The notes: generated by a model from the sequence alone, not told the origin. A DNA stretch of 64,000 bases from CALOCY01 sp942491975 (GCA_942491975.1 CALOCY010000004.1:2914001-2978000); one strand, 5' to 3'; counted from the first letter of the stretch, positions 54,401 to 61,610 are shown. Made by a program: numbers and translations.

Positions 54401-55384
54401 ATGGATGCAACTATTATTATTCTTAGTGTACTGGCACTGTTTGTTATCATCTTTGCGGCCTCGGGAATCCGCATTATCAAGCAATCGGAAACCATGATTA
54501 TTGAACGGTTGGGAAAATACCACCGTTCACTCAATTCGGGTATCAACATCATTATTCCCATAATTGATTTGTCGCGGAAAATAAACTGGCGCTATGTAAA
54601 AGAAGATTTCGATGGAAGAAAAATCGTGCTGTTCAGGACGAAAGACCGTATTGACCTTCGGGAAACGGTGTACGATTTTCCACGTCAGGATGTGATCACC
54701 AAAGACAATGTGGGTACCGAAATCAATGCATTGCTCTATTTTCAGGTTATGGACCCCATAAAAGCGATGTATGAAATCGAAAACCTCCCCGATGCCATTG
54801 AAAAGCTCACACAAACAACATTGCGTAACGTAATTGGTGAAATGGATCTGGACGAAACATTGACTTCGCGCGACACCATCAACAACAAATTACGGATTAT
54901 TTTGGATGAAGCCACCAACAAATGGGGCGTAAAAGTAAACCGCGTTGAACTGCAGGACATCAACCCTCCACGTGATATTCGCGATGCTATGGAAAAACAG
55001 ATGCGTGCCGAACGTGACCGCCGAGCCAGAATTTTGGAAGCCGAAGGATTGAAACGGGCACAAATTCTGGAAGCCGAAGGTTTCCGTGAAGCAGAAATCA
55101 ACAAAGCCGAAGGTGAAAAGCGGTCTGCTGTACTAAATGCCGAAGGTGATGCCGAAGCACGGATAAAAAGAGCAGTAGCCGAAGCCGAAGCCATTCAAAA
55201 AATAACCGAAGCCGTATCGGAAAAGGGCGACCCTATTAACTATTTGGTAGCCATGAAGTACCTTGAGACTTTCCGCGAAATGGTAGAAGGCAAAGACAAC
55301 AAAACCATATACCTGCCTTACGAAGCAAGCGGAATACTCAGCTCAATCGGTGGTATTAAAGATTTGCTGAAGAGTAATTCATAA
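54401..55384 (+). CDS. SPFH/stomatin-type band 7 protein (QmcA-like)
   Basis: A 327-residue membrane-scaffold protein: N-terminal helix (IIILSVLALFVIIFAASGI), SPFH domain ~20-190 (RIIKQSETMIIERLGKYHRS, LNSGINIIIPIIDLSRKI, DNVGTEINALLYFQVMDP), then an Ala/Glu-rich coiled coil ~195-270 (RRARILEAEGLKRAQILEAE and repeats) and a short hydrophobic end (SGILSSIGGIKDLL). It forms oligomeric membrane microdomains with NfeD partners. A strong terminator follows. Confidence 0.95.
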   Translation: MDATIIILSVLALFVIIFAASGIRIIKQSETMIIERLGKYHRSLNSGINIIIPIIDLSRKINWRYVKEDFDGRKIVLFRTKDRIDLRETVYDFPRQDVITKDNVGTEINALLYFQVMDPIKAMYEIENLPDAIEKLTQTTLRNVIGEMDLDETLTSRDTINNKLRIILDEATNKWGVKVNRVELQDINPPRDIRDAMEKQMRAERDRRARILEAEGLKRAQILEAEGFREAEINKAEGEKRSAVLNAEGDAEARIKRAVAEAEAIQKITEAVSEKGDPINYLVAMKYLETFREMVEGKDNKTIYLPYEASGILSSIGGIKDLLKSNS

Positions 55385-55463
55385 AACTATCATTCCTGAC
55401 GAAGTGAAACGAAGATCAGGAATCTAAAACAATCAGATTCCTGCTTTCGCAGGAATGAAAACC

Positions 55464-55503
55464 AAAGGATTCCATCTCTTTCAAAAAGATGGAATCCTTT
55501 TTT
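55464..55503 (+). terminator. Terminator after the SPFH gene
   Basis: A perfect stem (AAAGGATTCCATC / GATGGAATCCTTT) with a 10-nt loop followed by a T-run. A smaller hairpin (ATTCCTG...CAGGAAT) lies just upstream at about 55437-55456. Confidence 0.9.
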
Positions 55504-55570
55504 AGAAGAGACAACGAAAAAATAAAACAGCAAATTTAATTTTCTTCCAAAATTTTAGTATTTTTAATAT

Positions 55571-55580
55571 CCCCCCCCCC
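55571..55580 (+). repeat. C10 homopolymer tract
   Basis: Ten consecutive C residues in otherwise AT-rich DNA, ending 66 bp before the lipoprotein ATG and 1 bp before the ATG of a short leader frame. Such tracts are prone to slippage. Confidence 0.9.
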
Positions 55581-55581
55581 T

Positions 55582-55647
55582 ATGAATTCAGGGGAATATA
55601 TAAACGCAAAATCAATATATTTTAATAATTTAAACTATAAGAAATAA
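55582..55647 (+). CDS. Possible 21-codon leader peptide
   Basis: ATG at 55582, 21 sense codons (MNSGEYINAKSIYFNNLNYK start) and a TAA at 55645-55647 that overlaps the ATG of the lipoprotein gene by one base (TAATG). The overlap suggests translational coupling, but in AT-rich DNA a short frame like this can arise by chance. Confidence 0.3.
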   Translation: MNSGEYINAKSIYFNNLNYKK

Positions 55648-56552
55648 TGAGAGAAATTAAAAAATTAGCTGTATTTATAGTATGTATATCTATTATAGCT
55701 ATGGTTAGCTGTAAAAAAGATGATGTCGATCAAGTAGGAGATGCAAATCTAACTGGAACTATTATCAACTCGCAAACCGGTTCGGGTTTAGCCAATGCTA
55801 TTTTGTATTTTACACGAAATTTAACAGCTACTGATTACAGTAATCCAGACTATACTGTTACTACAGATGCAAATGGCAATTTTACACTAACCAATATGGT
55901 ATCAGGAAATTATATCTGTTTTGTAGTTGCAGATGGTTTCTTTGTACGAACCATTACAGGAATTGTTTTGGGAGCTGGTGAAAACGAAATGCCTGTGGCT
56001 ACTTTGGTTGATGCTCCTGAAACAGGGAACTTTAGGATAGTTCTTACCTGGGGCGAGACTCCTGCTGACTTAGATAGTCATTTAACAGGGCCTGATGGTA
56101 GCTCAGGAAGATTCCACATGTACTTTTCAGCTAAAACCCCACACCAATATATAAGTCTTGATGTAGATGATACTTCAGGCGAAGGCCCCGAAACAACAAC
56201 TATTTCAGGATTCTATGATGGAACATATCGGTTTTCTGTTCATAATTATACAGATAGATACTTAGCTACTGCAGGAAATGGTATTGTACAATCTCCTGCC
56301 AAGGTTGAGCTATATGACCACACAGGTTTGATAAATACCTTTACTCCTCCTACTTTTACAGGAAATGGTGATACCTGGCGGGTATTTGAAATAGTCGTTA
56401 GTGGAAGTAATGCCACAATTAATACAATCAACACCTATGTGTTGGCCACTTCATTTGGAGATATTACTACATTCTCTGCATCACATGCAGATGGTACTGC
56501 ATCTAAAGGTGTCGATAAAAAGAATACTCAATTTGATATTGCAGACTTTTAG
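55647..56552 (+). CDS. Lipoprotein with carboxypeptidase-regulatory-like and DUF2135/YfaP-like domains
   Basis: A 301-residue lipoprotein (MREIKKLAVFIVCISIIAMVSC, lipid Cys at residue 22). Residues ~35-115 form a transthyretin-like sandwich (GTIINSQTGSGLANAILYF ... SGNYICFVVADGFFV). Residues ~130-275 carry the DUF2135/YfaP-type pattern: LTWGETPADLDSHLTGPDG, then YRFSVHNYTDR and WRVFEIVVSG. The LDSHL acidic motif may bind calcium. Base composition is lower in GC than its neighbours. It sits behind a C10 tract and a possible leader peptide, which hints at variable expression. Confidence 0.85.
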   Translation: MREIKKLAVFIVCISIIAMVSCKKDDVDQVGDANLTGTIINSQTGSGLANAILYFTRNLTATDYSNPDYTVTTDANGNFTLTNMVSGNYICFVVADGFFVRTITGIVLGAGENEMPVATLVDAPETGNFRIVLTWGETPADLDSHLTGPDGSSGRFHMYFSAKTPHQYISLDVDDTSGEGPETTTISGFYDGTYRFSVHNYTDRYLATAGNGIVQSPAKVELYDHTGLINTFTPPTFTGNGDTWRVFEIVVSGSNATINTINTYVLATSFGDITTFSASHADGTASKGVDKKNTQFDIADF

Positions 56553-56621
56553 AAGAAGATTGGGTTTATTGAATTTGCATTTTATAACAACGATTTCAAT
56601 AGAACGACTAATCTAAAACGA

Positions 56622-56660
56622 TAAAGATTCCATCTTTTTGAAGAAATGGAATCTTTTTTT
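56622..56660 (+). terminator. Terminator after the DUF2135-like lipoprotein gene
   Basis: AAAGATTCCATCT and a matching ATGGAATCTTT (small mismatch loop) are followed by eight T. The core is the same as in the terminators at 55464 and 59027. Confidence 0.85.
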
Positions 56661-56663
56661 TAT

Positions 56664-56952
56664 AACCTGAGTTCGATTATAAAATAGTTGTATTCAAAAT
56701 GTTTGAAAAATGTGTTAAGTTGTTGATTTGCTGAGCAAATAGGGCAAAGCCCCAAGCCCCCTTCATTTCTTTTCCTTAGATGAAAAGAAACGAAGCAAAG
56801 AAAAATCAAGCCAAAATAAAGCTGTTTACATTTTCAATGTAACCAATTAGCCCGCATCGCGCAATTTTGGCGACTCACGAACAAAAGTTTTTTTATTTAA
56901 AATGCTTATTATCAAATATGTTAGAAAAAAATTCTTAAGTCGAACTCAGGTT
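56664..56952. mobile_element. 289-bp MITE, copy 2
   Basis: Near-identical to 7364-7651. Inverted ends share AACCTGAGTTCGA (13 bp perfect); flanked by TAT on both sides (56661-56663 and 56953-56955), consistent with a 3-bp target duplication. Inserted directly behind a terminator hairpin. Confidence 0.88.
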
Positions 56953-56978
56953 TATAGCAATTTCTATTTCCCGGAAGA

Positions 56979-57011
56979 AACTTTTCCAAAGTTTTGAACT
57001 TTGGAAAAGTT
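56979..57011. repeat. Perfect palindrome, AACTTTTCC type
   Basis: 15-bp arms (AACTTTTCCAAAGTT / AACTTTGGAAAAGTT) with a 3-nt loop, 27 bp beyond MITE copy 2. Related to 7701-7733, which also follows a MITE copy. Confidence 0.6.
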
Positions 57012-57023
57012 AGGTAATAAATA

Positions 57024-57092
57024 CAACCTGCCGCTTTAGCGATAGGGATGGCGTACCATAACAAAACACCCCAACAGTTTTAACCGTTTTTA
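57024..57092. repeat. REP-like hairpin repeat, copy 1
   Basis: Two small hairpins (CCTGCCGCTTTAGCGATAGG; AACAGTTTTAACCGTT) in the same order and spacing as in 59160-59236. It lies upstream of the sigma factor gene. Confidence 0.5.
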
Positions 57093-57140
57093 CTCCGATC
57101 GTGTTATATTTTGCGTACATTTTCGTTATTATTACAGAAG

Positions 57141-57659
57141 ATGACCAGTAACGAATTTAAAAACAGAGTGCTCCCGTTGTCTCAGCGGATTTATCCCATG
57201 GCTGCCCGGATGCTGGGGAATGACGATGAGGCACGTGATGCTGTTCAGGAGGTAATGATCAAACTGTGGGATCGACGCCAACAGTTAGGCCAGCACCCCA
57301 ACGTCATTGGTTTTGTGCTGCTCACTGCCCGTAATTATTGTCTCGACCGGCTGAAAAAGAAAAAACGGGAGCAATCGGATGATCTGTATCGAAAAGAGAT
57401 TTCTGATACAGATTCAGGACAGGGGCATTATGAGCAAAAAGAGCTGTTTCTGATTGTTCAAAAAATCATAGCCAGACTGCCTGAAAAGCAGAAAGAGGTC
57501 ATCCAAATGCGCGACATTGACGGCTTTGAATTTGATGAAATTACTGCAGTAACAGGGCTTGAGGTGACACATATCCGGGTATTGTTATCACGGGCCCGAA
57601 AGCACGTGCGTGTACAACTGGAAAAAACGTATAGTTATGAACAGGGAACAAACCGATAA
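57141..57659 (+). CDS. ECF-type RNA polymerase sigma factor
   Basis: A 172-residue sigma-70 family protein. The ATG at 57141 (MTSNEFKNRVLPLSQRIYPM) is chosen; a TTG at 57111 adds ten residues. Region 2: AARMLGNDDEARDAVQEVMIK and LWDRR, residues ~25-50. Region 4: LPEKQKEVIQMRDIDGFEFD and the helix-turn-helix EITAVTGLEVTHIRVLLSRARKHVR, ~112-160. No region 3, as usual for ECF factors. It overlaps the next gene by 23 bp, indicating a sigma/anti-sigma operon. Confidence 0.95.
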   Translation: MTSNEFKNRVLPLSQRIYPMAARMLGNDDEARDAVQEVMIKLWDRRQQLGQHPNVIGFVLLTARNYCLDRLKKKKREQSDDLYRKEISDTDSGQGHYEQKELFLIVQKIIARLPEKQKEVIQMRDIDGFEFDEITAVTGLEVTHIRVLLSRARKHVRVQLEKTYSYEQGTNR

Positions 57660-58053
57660 ACTGCTGGAGAAATACGAGCAGGGGTTAACCTCTGTTGAAG
57701 AGGAGAAGCAATTGTTTGCCCATCCTGAAGATTCCGGGATTGATCATCAGGTGTGGTTTCAATATGTAAACCATCAGAAAAAAGAAGTTCCCAACGATTT
57801 GGAAGATACAGTATGGTCATCCATTCAAACCCGAAAAAAGAAGTGGCTGATCCGTACAATCTCTATGGCAGCATCAGTGGCCCTGTTGGTTTCACTTTTT
57901 CTGACAACCAATCCCTGGCAGAAAAAAGAGATGAGCTACGAAGAGAAAGCCGCGCTGCTGGAAGAAGCATTGGCCATGTGTGCTGAAAAAAAACAAACTA
58001 TTGAAAGAGAAATTCTTTACGAAGATGAATTGTTAATTATTTACACACAATAA
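57637..58053 (+). CDS. Probable anti-sigma factor, single-pass membrane protein
   Basis: A 138-residue protein starting at ATG 57637 inside the sigma gene. The N-terminus is acidic and helical (LLEKYEQGLTSVEEEKQLF), a common anti-sigma start. One membrane helix (LIRTISMAASVALLVSLFL) lies near residue 76, followed by a charged ~45-residue periplasmic helix (KEMSYEEKAALLEEALAMCAEKKQ). It lacks the zinc-binding HxxxCxxC. The role is inferred from gene order and topology. Confidence 0.8.
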   Translation: MNREQTDKLLEKYEQGLTSVEEEKQLFAHPEDSGIDHQVWFQYVNHQKKEVPNDLEDTVWSSIQTRKKKWLIRTISMAASVALLVSLFLTTNPWQKKEMSYEEKAALLEEALAMCAEKKQTIEREILYEDELLIIYTQ

Positions 58054-58101
58054 TAGATTGTTAGATTTTAAGACTACAAGATAATTAGACATTGTCCATT
58101 G

Positions 58102-58119
58102 ATCCCGAAAAATCGGGAT
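58102..58119. repeat. Short hairpin ATCCCGA / TCGGGAT
   Basis: A 7-bp stem with a 4-nt loop between the anti-sigma gene and the plug-like gene, without a T-run. A role in mRNA processing is possible; the sequence alone does not tell. Confidence 0.35.
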
Positions 58120-58170
58120 TAGCGAAGGTGGATATAAAACACAAACAATCTATTACAAAAAACTAAAGTG

Positions 58171-58998
58171 ATGAAAAAACTAATTTTTATAATAAGCGTA
58201 ATGTGTTGTGCCACAACCATAAGTTTTGCACAAAAAAGTAGTATAAAGGTTGATCTCAAAGAAGGTGCATATCCAATGGTTATCATTGATGGGAAAACAT
58301 ACGACAAAGAGATATTTGATCTGCTGGATCAGGATAAAATTGAATCGATAACGGTACTAAAAGATGAAACAGCAAAGAAAAAATACAATGCTCCTAATGG
58401 GGTTATCTTGGTAACCACCAAAAAGAATACAGGTCAGGATATAACTATTTTGGGCGATCAAGCTGTCTCTACTAAAGGTCATGTTCACATTGCTGGCCAT
58501 CCAAAGCTGATGACAGTTGATAAATGTAACTCGGATAATCCATTAATCATTGTTGACGGAAAATTGGTTAGCCCGGATGAATTGAAAAAATTATCTCCCG
58601 GGAAAATCAAGAATATAAGTATTATTAAAGATAGTATCTCACTGAAACAATACTCCAAAACAAACAAGTTGAATAACTTAAGTATAATAAATAGATTGAA
58701 CAACATAAACAGAATAAATAAAATACCAGGAATCATTGATATCGTAACGAATAATCATCGTGGAGATTTTTATGTGAGCGGGAATGATGGAAACTATCTT
58801 TTTGAAACAATAAAACCTCATATATATGAAGGCAACCCGGTCATCGTTATTGATGGAAAAATTTCAGATAAAGCAACATTTGAAAAATTACCGCATGATG
58901 AGATTGATGCTGTTGAAACCTCTACAGACAAAAATGATATGAAAAAATACAACGCAACAGAAAAGGTTGTATTTATCATGACCAAAAAAACGAAATAA
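58171..58998 (+). CDS. Secreted protein with three TonB-plug-like repeats
   Basis: A 275-residue protein with a signal peptide (MKKLIFIISVMCCATTISFAQ). Three copies of the hairpin found in SusC/TonB-receptor plug domains (I-x-V/I-D-G-K ... I-x-S/A-I/V-x-V-x-K-D ... Y ... V-x-x-x-T-K). Unit 1 ~30-85 (VIIDGKTYDKE; IESITVLKDETA; GVILVTTKK). Unit 2 ~125-205 (LIIVDGKLVSPDE; IKNISIIKDSIS, with an Asn-rich insert LNNLSIINRLNNINRIN). Unit 3 ~223-273 (VIVIDGKISDKAT; IDAVETSTDK; VVFIMTKK). There is no barrel. Encoded after the sigma/anti-sigma pair, it may sense or relay a signal, by loose analogy with FecA-type signalling; this is speculative. Confidence 0.8.
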   Translation: MKKLIFIISVMCCATTISFAQKSSIKVDLKEGAYPMVIIDGKTYDKEIFDLLDQDKIESITVLKDETAKKKYNAPNGVILVTTKKNTGQDITILGDQAVSTKGHVHIAGHPKLMTVDKCNSDNPLIIVDGKLVSPDELKKLSPGKIKNISIIKDSISLKQYSKTNKLNNLSIINRLNNINRINKIPGIIDIVTNNHRGDFYVSGNDGNYLFETIKPHIYEGNPVIVIDGKISDKATFEKLPHDEIDAVETSTDKNDMKKYNATEKVVFIMTKKTK

Positions 58999-59026
58999 GT
59001 TTAAAGTTATAGATAGCTATTACAAG

Positions 59027-59062
59027 GGTTCTATCTTTTCTAGAAAGATAGAATCTCTTTTT
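59027..59062 (+). terminator. Terminator of the sigma/anti-sigma/plug-like operon
   Basis: GGTTCTATCTTT / AAAGATAGAATC arms around CTAG, followed by TCTTTTT. Confidence 0.85.
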
Positions 59063-59072
59063 GTGCAGGTAA

Positions 59073-59236
59073 GTAACCGTTAAAACGGTTACGTGACAGT
59101 AATCTCATTCGCTTATCCCCGGGATTAAAATCCCGGGTTATATTGCACCTTTCTTGTTAGCAAAATATAACCTGCGGTTTCAGCCGTAGGAATAACGGAC
59201 ACAACCTTTAACACTGAACGGTTTTAACCGTTTTCA
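59073..59236. repeat. REP-like cluster of four hairpins, including copy 2
   Basis: Four palindromes in a row: GTAACCGTT-AA-AACGGTTAC (59073-59092), CCCGGGAT-TAAA-ATCCCGGG (59118-59137), CCTGCGGTTTCAGCCGTAGG (59170-59189) and AACGGTTTTAACCGTT (about 59217-59232). The last two repeat the order seen at 57024-57092. This resembles REP/BIME elements mobilised by IS200-like RAYT enzymes; no RAYT gene is in the window. Confidence 0.6.
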
Positions 59237-60405
59237 AGGGATTTTACGGCCTTCTCAATGCGCGACAACCCCTCTTTCAGTATCGGGCGCGGGCAGCCAA
59301 TATTTATACGGACAAAACCGGCTCCTCCTGTTCCAAAACGGGGGCCGTCGTTCAATCCTATTTTAAATTGCTTCGCCAGCAGTTCGTGAAACTCCACATC
59401 GTCCACTCCCAATGCTGAACAATCAAGCCACACCAAAAAAGTAGCTTCGGGTTTCATCACCTTCACTTGCGGGATATGTTCGGCAAAATAACTTTCCAGA
59501 TAGTAGTAATTCTCTTCCACATAACCCATCAGTTGGTCTACCCATGCATCGCCGTGGGTGTAGGCAACCTCGGTAGCCACTGTCCCAAAAATATTGCCCA
59601 TGTTCAGGTGGGGTACATTCAGTTTGCGTTCATAAGCTGCCCGGTAACGCTTGTTGGAAATAATCACCATAGACGAGGTCAACCCGGCCGTATTAAATGT
59701 CTTGCTGGGCGCTGTACAGGTTATGGTATTTTTGGCAATCTTTTCTGATACCGATGCCATGGGAGTATGTGTATGTCCTTTAAAGGTGAGGTCGAGATGA
59801 ATCTCGTCTGATACAATCAACATATTATGCTCCACACACATATCTCCCAGCTCCTCCAACTCCTCTTTCGACCATACCATGCCCCCGGGATTGTGCGGGT
59901 TGCACAAAATCAGCATTTTGGTGTTTTCATCAATTTTGGCTTTCAGGTCGTCCAAATCAAAATAATAACGACCGTTTTTCAGCATCAACGGGTTTTCCAC
60001 CATGGTACGCCCGGTTCCTTTCACACTATCAAAAAACGGAAAATAGACCGGGGGCTGCACCACAATTTTATCACCGGGTTTTGTCAATGCTTCAATAGCC
60101 AGTGTAATACCTGCCACCACACCGGGGCTAAAGGTAATCCACTCCTTCTCAATGGCCCAGTTATGCCGGCGTTGCATCCACCCGATAATCGCCTCATAAT
60201 ACGAATCGGGACGAAAAGAGTAACCCAACACCTCATGCTGTGCCCGTTCACGAATGGCCTCCATAATAAAATCGGGCGTACGAAAATCGGTGTCGGCTAC
60301 CCACATGGGCAAAATATCATCAGCCCCAAAGAAAAAATCCAACATGTCGTACTTTATACAGTTGGTATGTTGGCGGTTTACGATTTCATCGAAGTTATAA
60401 TTCAT
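59224..60405 (-). CDS. MalY/PatB family PLP-dependent aminotransferase (C-S lyase)
   Basis: A 393-residue fold-type I PLP enzyme. Landmarks: MLDFFFGADDILPMWVADTD at ~20-40 (W-V-A-D-x-D-F is typical of MalY/PatB), FSPGVVAGITLAIEAL near 93, CNPHNPGGMVW near 168, SDEIHLDL near 200, and CTAPSKTFNTAGL near 230, in which the Lys carries PLP. Members cleave cystathionine or cysteine conjugates (beta-lyase) or transaminate. Complete; ATG at 60405. Its stop codon lies within the last REP-like hairpin. Confidence 0.93.
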   Translation of the reverse strand: MNYNFDEIVNRQHTNCIKYDMLDFFFGADDILPMWVADTDFRTPDFIMEAIRERAQHEVLGYSFRPDSYYEAIIGWMQRRHNWAIEKEWITFSPGVVAGITLAIEALTKPGDKIVVQPPVYFPFFDSVKGTGRTMVENPLMLKNGRYYFDLDDLKAKIDENTKMLILCNPHNPGGMVWSKEELEELGDMCVEHNMLIVSDEIHLDLTFKGHTHTPMASVSEKIAKNTITCTAPSKTFNTAGLTSSMVIISNKRYRAAYERKLNVPHLNMGNIFGTVATEVAYTHGDAWVDQLMGYVEENYYYLESYFAEHIPQVKVMKPEATFLVWLDCSALGVDDVEFHELLAKQFKIGLNDGPRFGTGGAGFVRINIGCPRPILKEGLSRIEKAVKSLENG

Positions 60406-60825
60406 GTTGAACAGATTATTAGACTATTAGACAATACTTGTATACCCTGTACTCACTACTAAAAATGCAATGTAGTGTTGTTTCCGATTTTGTGCAAGAA
60501 ACAGGCAAAAGGATTCACCCTCACCCCTGTTTTTTGTCTTATCATCATATGCTGAATCCCCGATACTGCATTTTGTTACTCATAGCTTACCCGTGTTGTA
60601 AAAAACAAGGGATTATTTGGAAAACAAAAGATAAAACTGTTTCTTTATGTATTGAAAAGCAATTATATATTATTGTTTTTCGCAAAATATAAAGCATTAA
60701 AATCAATGCAGGTATATCAATAAAAGCTCAGTGGTAATTATTTCGTTATTAATTGAAATAATAATGTAGCGGACTATACGACAAGGAGAAAAAGGAAAGC
60801 CGGTCTGTATTAGTATCAAAGGTTA

Positions 60826-61030
60826 GGGCGCTGATTTTTTATGATTATACCATTTTGAGGCCAAAGTGCGCTATGTGGCATCTCAGGTATAATGCCGATG
60901 TAATTTTCAACGGGGCTTTGGGAGTCTTTTATAGACGAATCAAAGGCGCATTTTGAAATACAATCGGTATTACACATGATCTACACAGCTTTATCATAAT
61001 TAATCAGCGTAAATCTGCGTCAAGATATTG
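60826..61030. repeat. Palindromic spacer repeat R1, split by an insertion
   Basis: GGCGCTGATTTTTTATGATT on the left and CATGATCTACACAGC ... AATCAGCGTAAATCTGCGTC on the right match the two halves of the intact repeats at 61897, 63188 and 63657. Confidence 0.7.
60842..60972. mobile_element. Short inserted element (dispersed repeat, copy B)
   Basis: ~125-130 bp interrupting repeat R1. Its first 70 bp match 47371-47440. Inner segments GGTATAATGCCGAT and AATCGGTATTACAC are roughly inverted to each other. No ORF. Confidence 0.55.
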
Positions 61031-61050
61031 AATTTCACATAAAACACTTT

Positions 61051-61105
61051 AGGACGAAGCCGAAAATCCGTAAACAGAGTAGGCAGCATTAAAACAATCA
61101 TTACC
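61051..61105 (+). promoter_or_regulatory. Conserved 5' leader of lanthipeptide precursor 1
   Basis: AGGACGAAGCCGAAAATCC ... AGAGTAGGCA ... ATTACC immediately before the ATG. The same block, 54-55 bp long, precedes precursors 2 and 3 while the DNA further upstream differs, so it is a conserved 5' UTR or promoter-proximal element. Confidence 0.65.
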
Positions 61106-61303
61106 ATGAAAACAAAAAAATTATCCCTAAACAAGCAAACAATTGCCAGTTTGAATGACGAAGCAATGCACAGTGTAAAAGGAGGAGTAGTATGGACCGG
61201 ATGCGATTCGGCATGTACAGAATGTACAAACCAATCAAACTGGGATTGTGAAAGAGATAAACTCCTTGTCACAATTATTAATCAACAAAAGATCGAATAT
61301 TAA
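61106..61303 (+). CDS. Class I lanthipeptide precursor 1 (Bacteroidota GG-leader type)
   Basis: A 65-residue precursor. The leader MKTKKLSLNKQTIASLNDEA then MHSVKGG is the Bacteroidota lanthipeptide leader with a double-glycine cleavage site at residues 26-27. The core VVWTGCDSACTECTNQSNWD continues with one more Cys and a long Lys/Ile-rich tail without Cys (~18 residues). Four Cys and six Ser/Thr allow up to four thioether rings. The 5' leader DNA is shared with the other two precursors. A LanC is encoded 700 bp downstream; LanB is not seen. Confidence 0.88.
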   Translation: MKTKKLSLNKQTIASLNDEAMHSVKGGVVWTGCDSACTECTNQSNWDCERDKLLVTIINQQKIEY

Positions 61304-61314
61304 TTTCTAAAATG

Positions 61315-61503
61315 AGGCTGTATCAAAAGGCATAAAAGTTAAAAACGAACTTACAATTTGTTACTAAACTTTTTTTTACCCCTCTATATCTCCCCCACGG
61401 GGGAGACTTTTCAGTCCCCTTTAGGGGGTTGGGGGTAGAAAAAAAAGTCGACCTTTCAATTCGTAAGTTCTTCTCACAGTTCTTTTCTTTTTGATACAGC
61501 CTC
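61315..61503. mobile_element. 189-bp MITE between precursor genes 1 and 2
   Basis: Perfect 15-bp terminal inverted repeats (GAGGCTGTATCAAAA at 61315-61329; complement at 61489-61503), with further inverted similarity inward (GAACTTACAATTTG versus GAACTTACGAATTG on the other strand). The centre holds C- and G-rich runs (TCTCCCCCACGGGGGAGA). No ORF; no clear target duplication. Confidence 0.85.
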
Positions 61504-61555
61504 TGTTATTGTACTAATTATCAGAGAAACACCAATGACAATCTATATAATGGAC

Positions 61556-61610
61556 AGGACGAAGCCGAAAATCCGAAAACAGAGTAGGCAACATTAAAAC
61601 AATCATTACC
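61556..61610 (+). promoter_or_regulatory. Conserved 5' leader of lanthipeptide precursor 2
   Basis: Second copy of the AGGACGAAGCCGAAAATCC block, nearly identical to 61051-61105, ending in CATTACC next to the ATG. Confidence 0.65.

Larger units (their letters stand above)
60406..61105. other. Gene-free region upstream of the lanthipeptide locus
   Basis: 700 bp with no convincing gene; an 84-codon frame at 60438-60692 has no recognisable features. It holds a split copy of the ~80-bp palindromic repeat (60826-60847 and 60973-61030) interrupted by ~125 bp, then the 5' leader of the first precursor gene. Confidence 0.6.

Noticed and set aside
60438..60692. 84-codon plus-strand frame after the MalY/PatB gene
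   Set aside because: Cys- and Ile-rich with no domain; the region looks like repeat-bearing spacer DNA.
61000..61272. Minus-strand frames antisense to the lanthipeptide precursors (also 61514-61777)
   Set aside because: They are similar to each other only because the precursor leaders on the plus strand are similar.
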